Assembly (NCBI RefSeq): GCF_033097365.1
Contig: NZ_AP028461.1
Span: 4,464,001 to 4,528,000, forward strand
Direction of reading: 5' to 3'
From: Actinoplanes sichuanensis
Lineage (GTDB): Bacteria; Actinomycetota; Actinomycetes; Mycobacteriales; Micromonosporaceae
Length of the DNA stretch: 64,000 nucleotides
Every line of letters starts with the position of its first letter. Positions within the stretch are counted from its first letter, which is position 1. Below are positions 8,659-18,032 of the stretch, in pieces. Under the pieces are notes generated by a model. That model did no database searches. It was not told the origin of the DNA and worked only from the letters and a program-made list of their open reading frames with translations. Position numbers and translations under genes: made by a program.

Positions 8659-9390
8659 ATGCCGGCGATCACCCCATCGAACGGGCTGCCGGCCGCGCAG
8701 CGCACGGATCTGCTGCGGCGGATGTCGACTCTCCGGGGCGCGACCGCCCGGACGGTCCGGCCCGTCCCTCTGCTCATACCGGGGAACGAGGCCGTCCTGA
8801 CCGGGGTTCTCGCCGTGCTCGGACCGCTGGACACGATGATCTCCACACTCCGGCCACCGGTGTTCGCCGGCTCCACGGCCGGGGACAGCGCCGACGCGAG
8901 CGTCACCGTCACGTTCGGCTCATCGGCCGCTCGGCACCGACCTGGCTCGATGTCGGTCCTCGTTTCCGGTCGACGGGGTGTTCCGCCGGCCGGCGGGGCC
9001 GCTGTCGACGTGTGGGACGTCGAGGCCATCCTGACGACCACGGCGCGATTCGCCTCGTCGGTCCGGGCGGGTGGCTCCGCCCTCCTGATCCGGCTGTGCG
9101 GCACTATGCCGCCGTCCCGGCGCGATCCGATCGCGGTCCTGGCCGGTCGCATGTACGCCGCACAGCAACTCGACGCGAGCGGCATGCAAGCGATCACCGC
9201 CGGTCATGACCTCGGCGGGCCCGGACCGGATCGCCACGGCTGTGCGCTCTGCCGCGCGGCTCGCCGGAGGCACGTCGAAGACGTCCGCGCCTGCCCGCGG
9301 CATTTCGTGGAAGCCCTGATCGCAGACCACGCCGCGCCTCTGCGCGCACGGGCGCGGCAGATGACGCACACCGGCACGTCACGGCCTTGA
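8659..9390 (+). CDS. Uncharacterised protein, paralogue of 32874-33629
   Basis: The 243-residue protein belongs to no family I recognise. It shares a pattern with the product at 32874-33629: an N-terminal stretch with LLRRM and, later, GPLD(T)-x-x-x-S/A-x-x-x-PP, then V-DVEA(I/V)L, and a C-terminal block DPIAVLAGRMYAAQQLD-x-x-x-x-x-AI. This copy has an extra Cys/His-rich tail (HGCALCRAARRRHVEDVRACPRHF) that could bind metal. It begins 9 bases after the PPOX stop, so probably shares its transcript. Confidence 0.6.
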   Translation: MPAITPSNGLPAAQRTDLLRRMSTLRGATARTVRPVPLLIPGNEAVLTGVLAVLGPLDTMISTLRPPVFAGSTAGDSADASVTVTFGSSAARHRPGSMSVLVSGRRGVPPAGGAAVDVWDVEAILTTTARFASSVRAGGSALLIRLCGTMPPSRRDPIAVLAGRMYAAQQLDASGMQAITAGHDLGGPGPDRHGCALCRAARRRHVEDVRACPRHFVEALIADHAAPLRARARQMTHTGTSRP

Positions 9391-9592
9391 CCAGGCGACC
9401 CCACGACGTTCCAGGGCACACCGGCGCCCGGCCCGCACCCGCCAGAACCCTCCGAAGGTCCTACGTCCCGCCGAAACGGTCTACCCGGCCCTGCCCGCCG
9501 GACATCGATGGGCGTGCGATGGAAGGAGAAACGGTCGGACCCGTCACCGCGTTTCCCGCGCGGCGTACGACGTCTGGGAGGAGGCCCGTACC

Positions 9593-10465
9593 GTGCAGAA
9601 GAGAATCATCGTCGGGTACGACGGCTCGGCCTACTCACACGCGGCACTGTCCTGGGCGCTGGACGAAGCCGACCGCACCGCGACACCCGTGGAACTGCTC
9701 TACGCCGACGAATGGCCTGTCCTCGCTCCCGCCGCGAGCATGGTCCCGTCCCCCGCTCTGCGGCCGGAAAGCTACGCCGCCGAGGTCATCACCGGCACGT
9801 TGGACCGTGCCGTGGCGCAGGCCGGACGAACGCATCCACTCATCGACGTGACGGCGACGACCGTCCGCGCGCACGCCACCGCCGCCCTCATCGAACGATC
9901 CCGCCACGCTCATCTGATCGTTCTCGGCGTACGGGGACGTAGTCTCGTCTCCGGGCTGTTCGGGTCGGTCGTCTCCGCGGTCGCCGCCCACGCCCACTGC
10001 CCGGTCGTGGTCGTCCACGCCGGTGACCCGCCCGCGAACGCCGCCGTCGTCGCGGGCGTGGATGACTCGGCCGCCGCCTCGGACGTGCTCGCCTTCGCCG
10101 CACAGCAGGCGGCGGCACGCAAGGTTCCGCTGCGGATCATTCGCGCCTGGCCGCCGGTGACCGGCCTGTGGGAGCAGACCCCGATCGTCACCGGCGTGAT
10201 GACCGGCCCCGAACGCCGGCCGTTCGACGACATGGTCACCGTCGTCCGGGACACCTTTCCGGACCTGCAGATCGAAGCCGAGGCCCTGCGGGAGCACCCG
10301 GCTGCCGCGCTGGCCGCCGCCAGCGTCACCGCCCAGCTCCTGGTGGTCGGCACCCGCGGCCGGGGCGCGCTCCGCGGGCTGCTGCTGGGCTCGACAAGCC
10401 AACACCTGCTACGCCACGCCGCCTGCCCGGTCGTGGTGGTCCACGACATCGTCGATCAGCTCTGA
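9593..10465 (+). CDS. Universal stress protein, tandem UspA domains
   Basis: The 290-residue protein has two Usp domains. Both end in the ATP-binding G-x2-G-x9-G(S/T) pattern: GVRGRSLVSGLFGS in domain 1 and GTRGRGALRGLLLGST in domain 2, each followed by CPVVVV. It starts with GTG (VQKRIIVGYDGS) behind GGAGGAGG. Tandem Usp proteins of this kind are hallmark DosR-regulon genes (Rv2005c, Rv2623 type) and bind ATP in the cytoplasm. The gene converges on the CBS-BON gene and shares a palindromic terminator with it. Confidence 0.9.
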   Translation: MQKRIIVGYDGSAYSHAALSWALDEADRTATPVELLYADEWPVLAPAASMVPSPALRPESYAAEVITGTLDRAVAQAGRTHPLIDVTATTVRAHATAALIERSRHAHLIVLGVRGRSLVSGLFGSVVSAVAAHAHCPVVVVHAGDPPANAAVVAGVDDSAAASDVLAFAAQQAAARKVPLRIIRAWPPVTGLWEQTPIVTGVMTGPERRPFDDMVTVVRDTFPDLQIEAEALREHPAAALAAASVTAQLLVVGTRGRGALRGLLLGSTSQHLLRHAACPVVVVHDIVDQL

Positions 10466-10519
10466 GGTGGACTGGTGGGGGCGCCGGCCAGCTGGCCGGC
10501 GCCCCCACCAGTCCACCTC
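10464..10519. terminator. Perfect 56-bp palindrome, bidirectional terminator
   Basis: A perfect inverted repeat with 28-base arms and no loop runs from GAGGTGG at 10464 to CCACCTC at 10519, centred on GGCCAGCTGGCC. It overlaps the stop codons of both convergent genes (TGA at 10463-10465 on plus, TGA at 10518-10520 on minus). It is well placed to end both transcripts. Confidence 0.8.
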
Positions 10520-11156
10520 ACGCCGTCACCCGTTCCTGCCTGTTCTCGGTCTGCTGCTCCAGGTGCACGGCGGCCACCCCGGGGACGGTACGGGCGAGGA
10601 CCGTGACGACCGCCCGCTGCTGCTCGTTGCGGATCCGCCCGTGCACGGTGACGACGCCGGAGACCACCTCGGCGGTCCACAACCCGGACCGGCCGGCGTA
10701 GTCGTCGAGACGTAACTGCACGTCGGCGGCGAGTGTCCGGTCGTCGCGGACCATCGCCTTGAGGATGTCACGGCGGCTGACGATGCCGACGAGCCGGCCG
10801 TCGTCGAGCACCGGCACACTGCGCACGTCGTGGTCGAGCATCACCTGCGCCACATCGGCGACATCTGTGCGGGGTGTGGTGGTGATCGGGTACTGCGACA
10901 TCACCTCCACCACGACTCCGGGCCGGCGCGGCGGCGGTTCGGTGTCCGGGTGCCGGCGCGGATCGCCGTGCGGTTCGGCCGGTACCCGGTGCCACAGCAG
11001 GTCGCTGTCGCTGACCATGCCGATCAACCGGCCGCCGGCGTCGAGGACGGGCAGGGCGGTGACCGCGTAGGTCGTCATCAGCTCGGCCGCGCTCTCCACG
11101 GGCGCGTCATGGGCGATGACCTGGACGGAACTGGTCATGAGGTCGCGGACTCGCAT
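10518..11156 (-). CDS. CBS-BON domain protein
   Basis: The 212-residue protein has two CBS motifs (about 8-62 and 90-145, each ending in GMVSDSDLL or [10 protein letters not shown]) and a C-terminal BON-like region (about 150-205). It begins MRVRDLMTS, and AAGGAGG lies at good distance upstream. CBS pairs bind adenosyl ligands; the DosR-regulon protein Hrp1 (Rv2626c) is a CBS pair. Its start lies inside the end of the upstream ATPase gene (22-base overlap), so the two are translationally coupled. Three more copies sit at 15462, 17396 and 44195. Confidence 0.85.
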   Translation of the reverse strand: MRVRDLMTSSVQVIAHDAPVESAAELMTTYAVTALPVLDAGGRLIGMVSDSDLLWHRVPAEPHGDPRRHPDTEPPPRRPGVVVEVMSQYPITTTPRTDVADVAQVMLDHDVRSVPVLDDGRLVGIVSRRDILKAMVRDDRTLAADVQLRLDDYAGRSGLWTAEVVSGVVTVHGRIRNEQQRAVVTVLARTVPGVAAVHLEQQTENRQERVTA

Positions 11157-13870
11157 GATGGTGCCTCCTTCGTGGCATCGGCTCCGCGGCGGCGTCTCCA
11201 GGCGCGGAAGATCTCGTCGGCGCCCCAGACCAGCAGCGGGAAGGGCGCCAGGAACAGCAGCTCGGCACCACCGAGGGCGGCGGTGTCGAAGACCGCCTGC
11301 AACGGCGGCAGGTAGATCACGGCGGCGGTGAACACCAGTTCGAAGGCGATCCCGCCGAGCAGCAGCCGGTTGCTGAACACGCCGACCGACCGCAGGGAGG
11401 CGTGGTCGGTGCGGGCGGCGAACGCGGTGCCGACCTGGCAGGCGACGATGCCGGCGAACGTCATGGTGGTGGCCTGCGCGTACACCTCGCCCGGCAGCGT
11501 GGCGCCGGGTTCCCAGCCCGCGCGCCACAGGACCCAGAAGAATCCGGCCGTCACCAGTACGGCGGACACGACACCCAGCACACCCCAGGCGCGCAGCAGC
11601 AGCCGTCCGTCGATGACCCCGGCCTTCGGGGACCGGGGCGGCCGGCTCATCAGGCCGGGTTCCGCGCGTTCGCGGCCCAGCGCCAGCGCGGGCAGCGTCT
11701 CGGTGCCCAGGTCGATGGCGAGGATCTGCAGCACGGTCAGCGGCAACGGGACCGCTCCACCGGACAGGGCGAAGATCAGGAACGGCACGACCTCGGGTAC
11801 GGCGTGCGCGAAGATGTAGAGCACGAACTTGCGGACGTTGTCGTAGACGCGCCGGCCGGCTTCGACGGCCCGGACGATCGTGGCGAAGTTGTCGTCGGTG
11901 AGCACCATCGTCGCGGCCTCCCGGGCCACGTCGGTGCCCGAGCGGCCCATGGCCACCCCGATGTCGGCGTGGCGCAGGGCCGGGGCGTCGTTGACGCCGT
12001 CGCCGGTCATCGCCACGATGTGGCCCTGCGAGCGCAGCGCCTCGCAGATGCGCAGCTTGCCCTCCGGTGACGACCGGGCGAAGACGATCTCCTGGCCGTC
12101 GCCGAGCAGGTGGTCCAGGTCCGCGTCGTCCATCTGCTCCAGTTCGGCGCCGGTGACCACCCGCCGGCGGCCGTCGCCGATACCGACCTGTGCGGCGATC
12201 TCGGCCGCGGTGGGTCCGTAGTCACCGGTGATCACATGCACCCGGATGCCGGCGCGGTGGGCGGCGGCGACTGCGGCGGGCACCGCCTCCCGGGGCGGGT
12301 CGACCATGGCCACCAGTCCCAGCAGCGTCAGGTCCTTCTCGGCGGCCTCGCGGCCGGCGGCGAGCAGGTCCGGTTCGGCGATGCGCTGCGCCACGGCGAG
12401 CACCCGCAGGCCGGTACGGGCGTAGCCGTCGACCGCGGCGGCGACCTCGTCGCGTATCGAATCGGTCAGTGCGGAGAAGCGCCCGGAGTCGTCGAGGAAC
12501 CGGGTGCACAGCGGCAGCACCGACTCCGATGCACCCTTGACGTGCAGGTGACCGCCGGTGACGGTGGACATACGCTTGCTGCGCGGGTCGAAGGCGTACA
12601 GCACGGTCCGCGCGGAGTCCCGTGAACTCCCGCTCACCGGCACGCCCAGCGCCGCGGCCAGCCGTAACAGGGCCAGCTCGGTCGGATCACCGCCGCCTGC
12701 CGACACCCCGTCGCCGGGAAGGCGGGCCGTGGTGCAGGTGGCCGCCGCGACGGCGAGTTCCCGGCACAGCCGATCCCGGCCCGCGACCGCCACCGCCCAC
12801 TCCCGGCCGGCCACCCACAGGTGGGTGACGTGCATCCGGTTCTCGGTGAGCGTCCCCGTCTTGTCGGTGCAGATGACCGTGGTCGAGCCGAGGGTCTCCA
12901 CCGCGGACAGCCGCTTCACCACCGCACCGGATCGGGCCAGGGCACGCACTCCGGCGGCGAGGGCCAGGGTGATCGTCGGTAGGAGCCCTTCAGGCACGTT
13001 GGCCACGATCAGCCCGATGGAGAAGGTGATCGCGGCCGCCCAGCCGAGCCCGGCGAGCACACCGATCGGCAGGAACGCCACCCCGGCGGTGACGGCGACG
13101 GCCGCGATGATCCAGGTGGCCCGGCGTACCTGCCGTTCCAGCGGGCTCGCCTCGGTGTGCCCGCGCTGCGAGAGGGCGGCGATCCGACCGATCTCGGTGT
13201 GCATCCCGGTGTGGGTCACCACGGCCCGGGCCTGTCCCGCCGTACAGGAGGTGCCGCTGAACACCAGCTCGCGGGCCTCCAGCAGCGGGCCCGGCACGTG
13301 TTCGGTGTCCGCGGTGCGGACCGCGGGCAGCGACTCGCCGTTGAGGGTGGACAGGTCCACCGCCACCGAGCCGTCGATCAGGCGGGCATCGGCGCAGATC
13401 CGGTCGCCCTCGGTGATCTCGATGACGTCGCCCGGAACCAGGTCACGGCCCGGTACCTCGACCAGCTCACCGTCGCGCATCACCCGCGCCGACAGCGGCA
13501 GGAAGGCGGCCAGGGCCTCGACGGCCCGTTCGGCCTGCCGTTCCTGGACGAACGCGAATCCGGCGTTGAGCAGGATCACCGCCACCACCGCGACGGCCAG
13601 TGCCGGGGAGTGCCCGGCCCAGGCGAGCACGGCCGCCACCATCAGCAGGACGGCCAGGGGTTGGGTGAACTGGGCCAGCAGTTGCCGCGGCCAGATGCGG
13701 GCCTGGCGGCGGGAGAGTTCGTTGGGGCCGTACACGGTCAGCCGGCGGGCCGCCTCTCGCGATCGAAGACCGCCCGGGGTGGAGCGCAGGTGCCGGAACA
13801 GTTCGGTCGGCGGTTGGCGTTCGTCGACCTCGGCCGGAGCCGTAATCGTCTGTGCCATACCTTCGAGCAT
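11135..13870 (-). CDS. P-type cation-transporting ATPase (P2, PEGLL type)
   Basis: The protein of about 911 residues has an actuator motif LNGES, TM4 motif [17 protein letters not shown], phosphorylation motif [12 protein letters not shown] (Asp about 336), hinge [21 protein letters not shown] and the C-terminal helices. PEGLL rather than PEGLP or PESLP is characteristic of Na+/K+- and H+-type P2 pumps, so its ion specificity may differ from the ATPase at 2713. Two in-frame ATGs (13870, 13858) are possible; neither has a strong ribosome binding site. A DevR-like box (13895) lies just upstream. Confidence 0.87.
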   Translation of the reverse strand: MLEGMAQTITAPAEVDERQPPTELFRHLRSTPGGLRSREAARRLTVYGPNELSRRQARIWPRQLLAQFTQPLAVLLMVAAVLAWAGHSPALAVAVVAVILLNAGFAFVQERQAERAVEALAAFLPLSARVMRDGELVEVPGRDLVPGDVIEITEGDRICADARLIDGSVAVDLSTLNGESLPAVRTADTEHVPGPLLEARELVFSGTSCTAGQARAVVTHTGMHTEIGRIAALSQRGHTEASPLERQVRRATWIIAAVAVTAGVAFLPIGVLAGLGWAAAITFSIGLIVANVPEGLLPTITLALAAGVRALARSGAVVKRLSAVETLGSTTVICTDKTGTLTENRMHVTHLWVAGREWAVAVAGRDRLCRELAVAAATCTTARLPGDGVSAGGGDPTELALLRLAAALGVPVSGSSRDSARTVLYAFDPRSKRMSTVTGGHLHVKGASESVLPLCTRFLDDSGRFSALTDSIRDEVAAAVDGYARTGLRVLAVAQRIAEPDLLAAGREAAEKDLTLLGLVAMVDPPREAVPAAVAAAHRAGIRVHVITGDYGPTAAEIAAQVGIGDGRRRVVTGAELEQMDDADLDHLLGDGQEIVFARSSPEGKLRICEALRSQGHIVAMTGDGVNDAPALRHADIGVAMGRSGTDVAREAATMVLTDDNFATIVRAVEAGRRVYDNVRKFVLYIFAHAVPEVVPFLIFALSGGAVPLPLTVLQILAIDLGTETLPALALGRERAEPGLMSRPPRSPKAGVIDGRLLLRAWGVLGVVSAVLVTAGFFWVLWRAGWEPGATLPGEVYAQATTMTFAGIVACQVGTAFAARTDHASLRSVGVFSNRLLLGGIAFELVFTAAVIYLPPLQAVFDTAALGGAELLFLAPFPLLVWGADEIFRAWRRRRGADATKEAPSCESATS

Positions 13871-13894
13871 CTGCTCGCCGCCGGATCGGGGGCA

Positions 13895-13908
13895 GAGCCG
13901 AAGGGCCC
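13895..13908 (-). promoter_or_regulatory. DevR/DosR-like box before cation ATPase
   Basis: On the plus strand the site reads GAGCCGAAGGGCCC, one mismatch from the box at 19112. It sits about 25-37 bases from the ATPase start, close to where a promoter would lie, and overlaps the hairpin that follows. Confidence 0.4.
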
Positions 13909-13947
13909 GCGCGCACATGCCGATGGCGCCGGCATGTGCGCGCGGGC
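13905..13947 (-). terminator. 18-bp stem hairpin downstream of usp
   Basis: The arm at 13905-13922 (GCCCGCGCGCACATGCCG) pairs perfectly with 13930-13947 around a 7-base loop. It lies between the stop of the universal stress gene at 13959 and the start of the ATPase, both on the minus strand. Confidence 0.65.
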
Positions 13948-13958
13948 TGCTCGCTTGC

Positions 13959-14369
13959 TCAACTGCCGCGGACCACCACGACCGGGCAGCGTGCGTGCTG
14001 GACGCATTGCTGGCTGACCGAGCCGATCAGTGTCCCGGTGAAAGCGCCGTGGCCCCGGCTGCCGATCACCAGCAGCCCACAGCGGGCCGACAGGTCGATC
14101 AACACCTGCGCCGGGTGACCCGGCACGACGCTCTCAACCAGGTCGAGCTTCGACCGCTCGTCGCCGAACACACTGTGCACCGCTGCGGTGAGGGCCTTGC
14201 CCGCGGTGGCGGCCAGGTCCTCGTCGTAGGGCAGCATCGGTGCCCAGCCATAGTAGGACGGCAGTTCCCATGCGGTGACCGCATGCAGGCGCCCGCCGGT
14301 CAGCCCGGCCTGCCTCGCCGCCCAGCGCAACGCCGCCTTGGACGACGGCGACCCGTCGACCCCGACCAC
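13959..14369 (-). CDS. Universal stress protein, single Usp domain
   Basis: The 136-residue single-domain Usp has the ATP-loop pattern [15 protein letters not shown] followed by [10 protein letters not shown]. No ATG fits, so translation probably begins at GTG 14369 within the typical start ([11 protein letters not shown]); a few further N-terminal residues could come from a rarer upstream codon. It is likely an operon partner of the usp and CBS-BON genes at 14564 and 15462. Confidence 0.82.
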   Translation of the reverse strand: MVGVDGSPSSKAALRWAARQAGLTGGRLHAVTAWELPSYYGWAPMLPYDEDLAATAGKALTAAVHSVFGDERSKLDLVESVVPGHPAQVLIDLSARCGLLVIGSRGHGAFTGTLIGSVSQQCVQHARCPVVVVRGS

Positions 14370-14563
14370 GATGTCACCGACACGTACATCCTCGGGGTTT
14401 CCCTCCTCGAAACCGTGCCATCACCCACCTCCAAGATCGGATTTCCTCCACGATGCCCGCAGCGGCTCGCCCGACGGCAGGGTCCAACGGCCTCTCCATG
14501 GCTCAACGATCACGAGAACACAAGCCGGACGACGCCCGGAGGGCACGGGCATGCGCCCGGGGT

Positions 14564-15424
14564 TCACCGGCCGGCGCCGCGATGCGGCACGACCAGTACC
14601 GGCCGACCGGCGTGGTGCAACACGGCCATGGCGACGCTGCCGAGGACGATCTCCCGCAACGCCGACCGACCGAGCGAACCGACCGCGAGCAGGGCAGCCT
14701 GTTCGGCCTCGGCCCGGCCGCAGAGGGCGGCGGCGACCGCCCGGCCATGCTCGACCGCGATGCCGGTCCGGGGGGCTTTCTTCAAACCCGTGGGGGTACG
14801 GCCGGACGGTGCGACACCGTCCTGCACGAGTACCGGCATCACCTCACGCAGCGGGAAGAACTCTGCGGCCACCGCGAACGCCGCATCGGATCCGGCCGAC
14901 CCGTCCCAGCCGACCACGATCGGGCCATCACCGAGGGCCGCCCGCTCCGGCTGCAGCAACGGATGCGGCACGACCAACACCGGGCAGGACGCGTAGTGCA
15001 CGATCACGTCGGAGACACTGCCGAACACGGCCCGCGCCCCACCCAGCCCACGCGCCCCGACGACGATCAGGTCGGCTCCGGACCGCTCAGCGACCTGCAC
15101 CAGATGCAGTCCCTCACCGCCCACCGCACGTTCGACCAGCGGCTCGGCCTTCCAGCCGTACGCGGCGGCCAGGGTCACGCCCATGGCCGCCAGACGGTGG
15201 GCCTCAGCCTCGCCCTCCCGTTCGACCGCAGCGACGAACTCGTCGATGCCGTCGGTGCGGTGCCGGAGCCGATGCCGTACCGGGTCGCTGTCGTACGGAG
15301 GCGTCCACACCACACTGACGCTGGTTGACGCGTCCGGCAGCAGCGTGGCCGCCACCTCGATGGCGGCCGCGGCCGGAACCGACCCGTCGTAGCACGCCAG
15401 AACGTCGAGAGTGCCCTCGCCCAT
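14564..15424 (-). CDS. Universal stress protein, tandem UspA domains
   Basis: The 286-residue protein has two Usp domains. The first carries GARGLGGARAVFGSVS, a complete ATP-loop pattern; the second has GSLGRSALREIVLGSV, slightly altered but conserved in spacing. It begins MGEGTLDVLACYDGS. GAGGCAGG lies just upstream of the ATG. It sits 37 bases after the CBS-BON gene at 15462 on the same strand, consistent with one transcript. Confidence 0.87.
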   Translation of the reverse strand: MGEGTLDVLACYDGSVPAAAAIEVAATLLPDASTSVSVVWTPPYDSDPVRHRLRHRTDGIDEFVAAVEREGEAEAHRLAAMGVTLAAAYGWKAEPLVERAVGGEGLHLVQVAERSGADLIVVGARGLGGARAVFGSVSDVIVHYASCPVLVVPHPLLQPERAALGDGPIVVGWDGSAGSDAAFAVAAEFFPLREVMPVLVQDGVAPSGRTPTGLKKAPRTGIAVEHGRAVAAALCGRAEAEQAALLAVGSLGRSALREIVLGSVAMAVLHHAGRPVLVVPHRGAGR

Positions 15425-15461
15425 AACCCTGCCTCCTCGATACGCGTGACGACACCGTCGC

Positions 15462-16148
15462 TCAGTAGGCGAAGATCGCCGGTACCGGCTCGACCAGCTT
15501 GTGGTCGTCGAAGTCGAAGCGGACCTCGTCGATCACCTCGACCACCCCGGGGACCAGCGCGACCAGACGTGCGAGCAGCACCTTCGTGGACCACCGGTCG
15601 ACCTGACCGGCCAGCGTGACCACGCCGCGTTCGACCGAGGTCCGGACGGCCGCGGAACTCTCGGTCAACACGACCTCGTCGATGGTGGATCGCACGTCGG
15701 CGTCGATGTCGGCGTCGGGACGCAGATGTTCCTTGAGCAGGTCGCTGCGGGTGACGATGCCGACCAGCCGGCCCAGATCATCCACGACCGGCAACTGCTT
15801 GAGGCCGGTCTCGTCGAGGAGCCGGGCAGCGGCCCGGATCCCGGCGCCCGGGGTGAGCGTGACCGCCGGAGCCGTCATCAACTCGCCGGCGGTCCGGGCG
15901 GCGGCCTTGTGATGCTGTTCGCGACGGCGGCGTTCGAACCAGCGGGGTTCGTCCTCACCCACGAACTCGATCTTGCGGAGCAGGTCCGACTCGGACACCA
16001 CTCCGAGGACCCGACGGTCGTCGTCGACGACCGGGACGGCGTTGATCCGCCGGCCGATCAGCAGGTCGACCACATCCCGGTAGGGGGTGTCCGGCCCCGC
16101 AGAGACCACGTCGGCGGTCATCACGTCACTGACATGCCAAGTCTTCAT
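15462..16148 (-). CDS. CBS-BON domain protein
   Basis: The 228-residue protein begins MKTWHVSDVMT behind GGAGG. It has two CBS motifs (about 10-62, ending GVVSESDLLRK, and 93-146, ending GIVTRSDLLKEHL) and a clear BON domain (about 150-220). It belongs to a different subtype from the copies at 10518, 17396 and 44195, which carry LLWHRVPA after the first CBS motif. A decayed relative of this subtype is at 49462-49757. BON domains usually contact membranes or partner proteins. Confidence 0.85.
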   Translation of the reverse strand: MKTWHVSDVMTADVVSAGPDTPYRDVVDLLIGRRINAVPVVDDDRRVLGVVSESDLLRKIEFVGEDEPRWFERRRREQHHKAAARTAGELMTAPAVTLTPGAGIRAAARLLDETGLKQLPVVDDLGRLVGIVTRSDLLKEHLRPDADIDADVRSTIDEVVLTESSAAVRTSVERGVVTLAGQVDRWSTKVLLARLVALVPGVVEVIDEVRFDFDDHKLVEPVPAIFAY

Positions 16149-16237
16149 GGCGTTACCTCCACACCCCACGCTAGGACGGCCCGACCCGAGCCGGCAGGGC
16201 CGCAGATCCCGGCCGGGCGGGCCATCGGCCCCGCCAC

Positions 16238-16277
16238 GCCGAGGGGCGATGCGTTCACCGTGAGGTCGCCCCTCGGC
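16238..16277 (-). terminator. 12-bp stem hairpin downstream of DUF1876 gene
   Basis: GCCGAGGGGCGA at 16238-16249 pairs with TCGCCCCTCGGC at 16266-16277. It lies 80-115 bases after the DUF1876 stop and before the CBS-BON start, both on the minus strand. Confidence 0.55.
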
Positions 16278-16354
16278 AACGGCAGGTCAGGCGTCGGCGT
16301 CCTGCTCCGCCCCGATAGCCACGGACCACCAGGACCGGGCAGGCCGCGCCGGAT

Positions 16355-16633
16355 TCAGCCGCTGAGGTGGACCGGACGATGGACCACGGCCTCGATGTCG
16401 GCCGCGGTCACGTCCAGCAGTTGGTAGGCCAGGTCAGCCAGGGCGCGGGCGGTGGCCAGTTCGTCGCCGATCTCCGGGACCTCACGGTCCCGGGGTGCCC
16501 GGCGGGCCACGCCTTCCCCGCGCACCTGTGGACGAGCCTCGGTACGCAGGACGGCGACGGCACGGGTACGGCGATCGTCCTCGTCCTCAGTGATGGTGAC
16601 CTCGACCGTCCAGGTCCGGGTGTGCATCTTCAT
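16355..16633 (-). CDS. DUF1876 family protein (Rv1738-like)
   Basis: The 92-residue protein begins MKMHTRTWTVEVTITEDEDD and contains VPEIGDELATARALADLAYQLL, the DUF1876 signature. The family includes M. tuberculosis Rv1738, a strongly DosR-induced protein whose fold resembles ribosome hibernation factors. That suggests, but does not prove, a role in translation shut-down during dormancy. AAGGAGG lies upstream of the ATG. Its presence is one of the clearest links between this island and the DosR regulon. Confidence 0.82.
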   Translation of the reverse strand: MKMHTRTWTVEVTITEDEDDRRTRAVAVLRTEARPQVRGEGVARRAPRDREVPEIGDELATARALADLAYQLLDVTAADIEAVVHRPVHLSG

Positions 16634-16867
16634 GCGCCTCCTTCACGGTCAGTACCTTCATCGCACTACGCCTGCTCGCGTACGCCCAGTGCTGTTGGTC
16701 CCGGATCCGGAAACGGATTGCCCGGACTGCCGGGATACGGCAGCCGAGGCTCCCCTTGGCGAACGATCAGGCCGGAGCCCCCAGTCGGTGGCGGTGCCCC
16801 GGGCCGTCGCCGCTGTGGCGCCCACCCGTCCCTGAGCCGGCAGCGCCCTGCGATCCCACACCCCCGG

Positions 16868-17020
16868 TCATGACTGTCGCGACGAACCACGGGCCCGCCG
16901 GATCGCGGCGAAGTCGGCAGCCGTCACCGGCGACCGCTCGAACACCATCGCCGCGACACCGAGCAGGGGCAGAGCGAGGCCGCTCGCCGCGCCGTACGCT
17001 TCCGACCGGCCGGTGTTCAC
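16868..17020 (-). CDS. Possible 50-residue membrane protein coupled to usp
   Basis: A GTG at 17020 overlaps the stop codon of the preceding stress gene (GTGA) and opens a 50-codon frame with one hydrophobic segment (ASGLALPLLGVAAMVF). Coupling is the main argument for reality; no family is recognised and there is no separate ribosome binding site. It could be spurious. Confidence 0.3.
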   Translation of the reverse strand: MNTGRSEAYGAASGLALPLLGVAAMVFERSPVTAADFAAIRRARGSSRQS

Positions 17021-17394
17021 GGCAGTGGGTGTCGGCTGCGAGTGACGGCCAGCGGGCAGTGGACACGTCGGCGGATCGCTCGGATGATCGCGTCCTCCCG
17101 CAGGCCGTGTGTCTCGGCCATCACCAGGAGTCCGCCATCGTGGGTGGCCGCGGCCAGCACGATCGCGGCATCCAGGCCGGCGTGGACCGTGACGGTCACC
17201 GGCACCGTCGGGTACTTCTCCGACCACCGCTCGATCACCTGATGCACCTCGTCGGCCGGGCCGGCGACCGCGGCCGCCCCGGCGACCAGGACGTGCAGCG
17301 GCACATCCCGATCACCGGCGGCTTCGAAGCCGTGTCGCAGCACGTCCTCGGCGGACGCGACCGCGAGGATGCCGGCAACGACCGGGCCGGGCAT
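17017..17394 (-). CDS. Degenerate universal stress-like protein
   Basis: The 125-residue product has Usp-like secondary structure: PVVAGILAVASAEDVLRHGFEAA, VPVTVTVHAG, GLLVMAETHG and a C-terminal HCPLAV. The glycines of the ATP loop are missing, so it probably does not bind ATP in the normal way. The ATG is one base beyond the stop of the CBS-BON gene (TGAGATG), with GGAGGGTGAG in front, so it is coupled to it. It closes the gapdh-CBS-usp operon. Confidence 0.65.
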   Translation of the reverse strand: MPGPVVAGILAVASAEDVLRHGFEAAGDRDVPLHVLVAGAAAVAGPADEVHQVIERWSEKYPTVPVTVTVHAGLDAAIVLAAATHDGGLLVMAETHGLREDAIIRAIRRRVHCPLAVTRSRHPLP

Positions 17395-17395
17395 C

Positions 17396-18022
17396 TCACC
17401 CTCCGCTCCGGACCGCCGGGACCAGAGTGAAGTCGACGGCGGCGACGCCCGGCACGGTGCGAGCCAGCACGGCCACGACGCCCCGTTCGGTGGGGTCGTC
17501 GAAGTCTCCGGCGATCCGGGCGACACCACCGTCGACCGTCGCCGTCCAGCGGTGCTGCCCGTCGGCGTACTCGTCGAGGCGGTGTTGCACCTCGGCGGTG
17601 AGCACATCGTCGCCACGCACCATGGTCCGCAGGATGTCCCGCCTGCTGACGATGCCGACCAGGTCCCCGTCGTCGAGCACCGGGATGCTGCGCACGTCGT
17701 ACTCCAGCATCGCCTCAGCCGCCTCCGCGACATCGGTGTCGGGCCGGGTGGTCACGGGATACGGGGACATGACCTCGGCGACCAGGCCGGGCCGCTCCGC
17801 CGGATCGGTGGCCGGCAGCGGCCGCAGATGCGCGGTCGGGTCGGCGGGGACGCGATGCCACAGCAGGTCGCTCTCGCCGACCATACCGACCAGAGCGCCG
17901 GACTCGTCGAGAACCGGCAGCGCGGTCACCGATTTCGTGGTCATCAGCGTGGCCGCGGCGGCCACCGGGGTGGTCTGCTCCACCGTGTACACCGGGCTGC
18001 TCATGATGTCCTTGACACGCAT
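17396..18022 (-). CDS. CBS-BON domain protein
   Basis: The 208-residue protein begins MRVKDIMSS, with two CBS motifs (ending [15 protein letters not shown] and [10 protein letters not shown]) and a BON-like C-terminus (ARIAGDFDDPTERGVVAVLARTV split over two strands). It closely resembles the copies at 10518 and 44195. A GTG nine bases upstream is an alternative start. It follows the gapdh gene by 10 bases, so is expected to share its promoter and the DevR-like boxes at 19112 and 19215. Confidence 0.85.
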   Translation of the reverse strand: MRVKDIMSSPVYTVEQTTPVAAAATLMTTKSVTALPVLDESGALVGMVGESDLLWHRVPADPTAHLRPLPATDPAERPGLVAEVMSPYPVTTRPDTDVAEAAEAMLEYDVRSIPVLDDGDLVGIVSRRDILRTMVRGDDVLTAEVQHRLDEYADGQHRWTATVDGGVARIAGDFDDPTERGVVAVLARTVPGVAAVDFTLVPAVRSGG

Positions 18023-18032
18023 CGCCCTCACC

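Noticed and set aside
12558..14996. An 812-codon plus-strand frame across the ATPase and usp genes
   Set aside because: Crosses two well-supported minus-strand genes and their terminator; Ser/Arg/Pro-rich shadow.
15501..16427. A 308-codon plus-strand frame over the CBS-BON gene
   Set aside because: Antisense shadow; runs through a terminator hairpin and into the DUF1876 gene.
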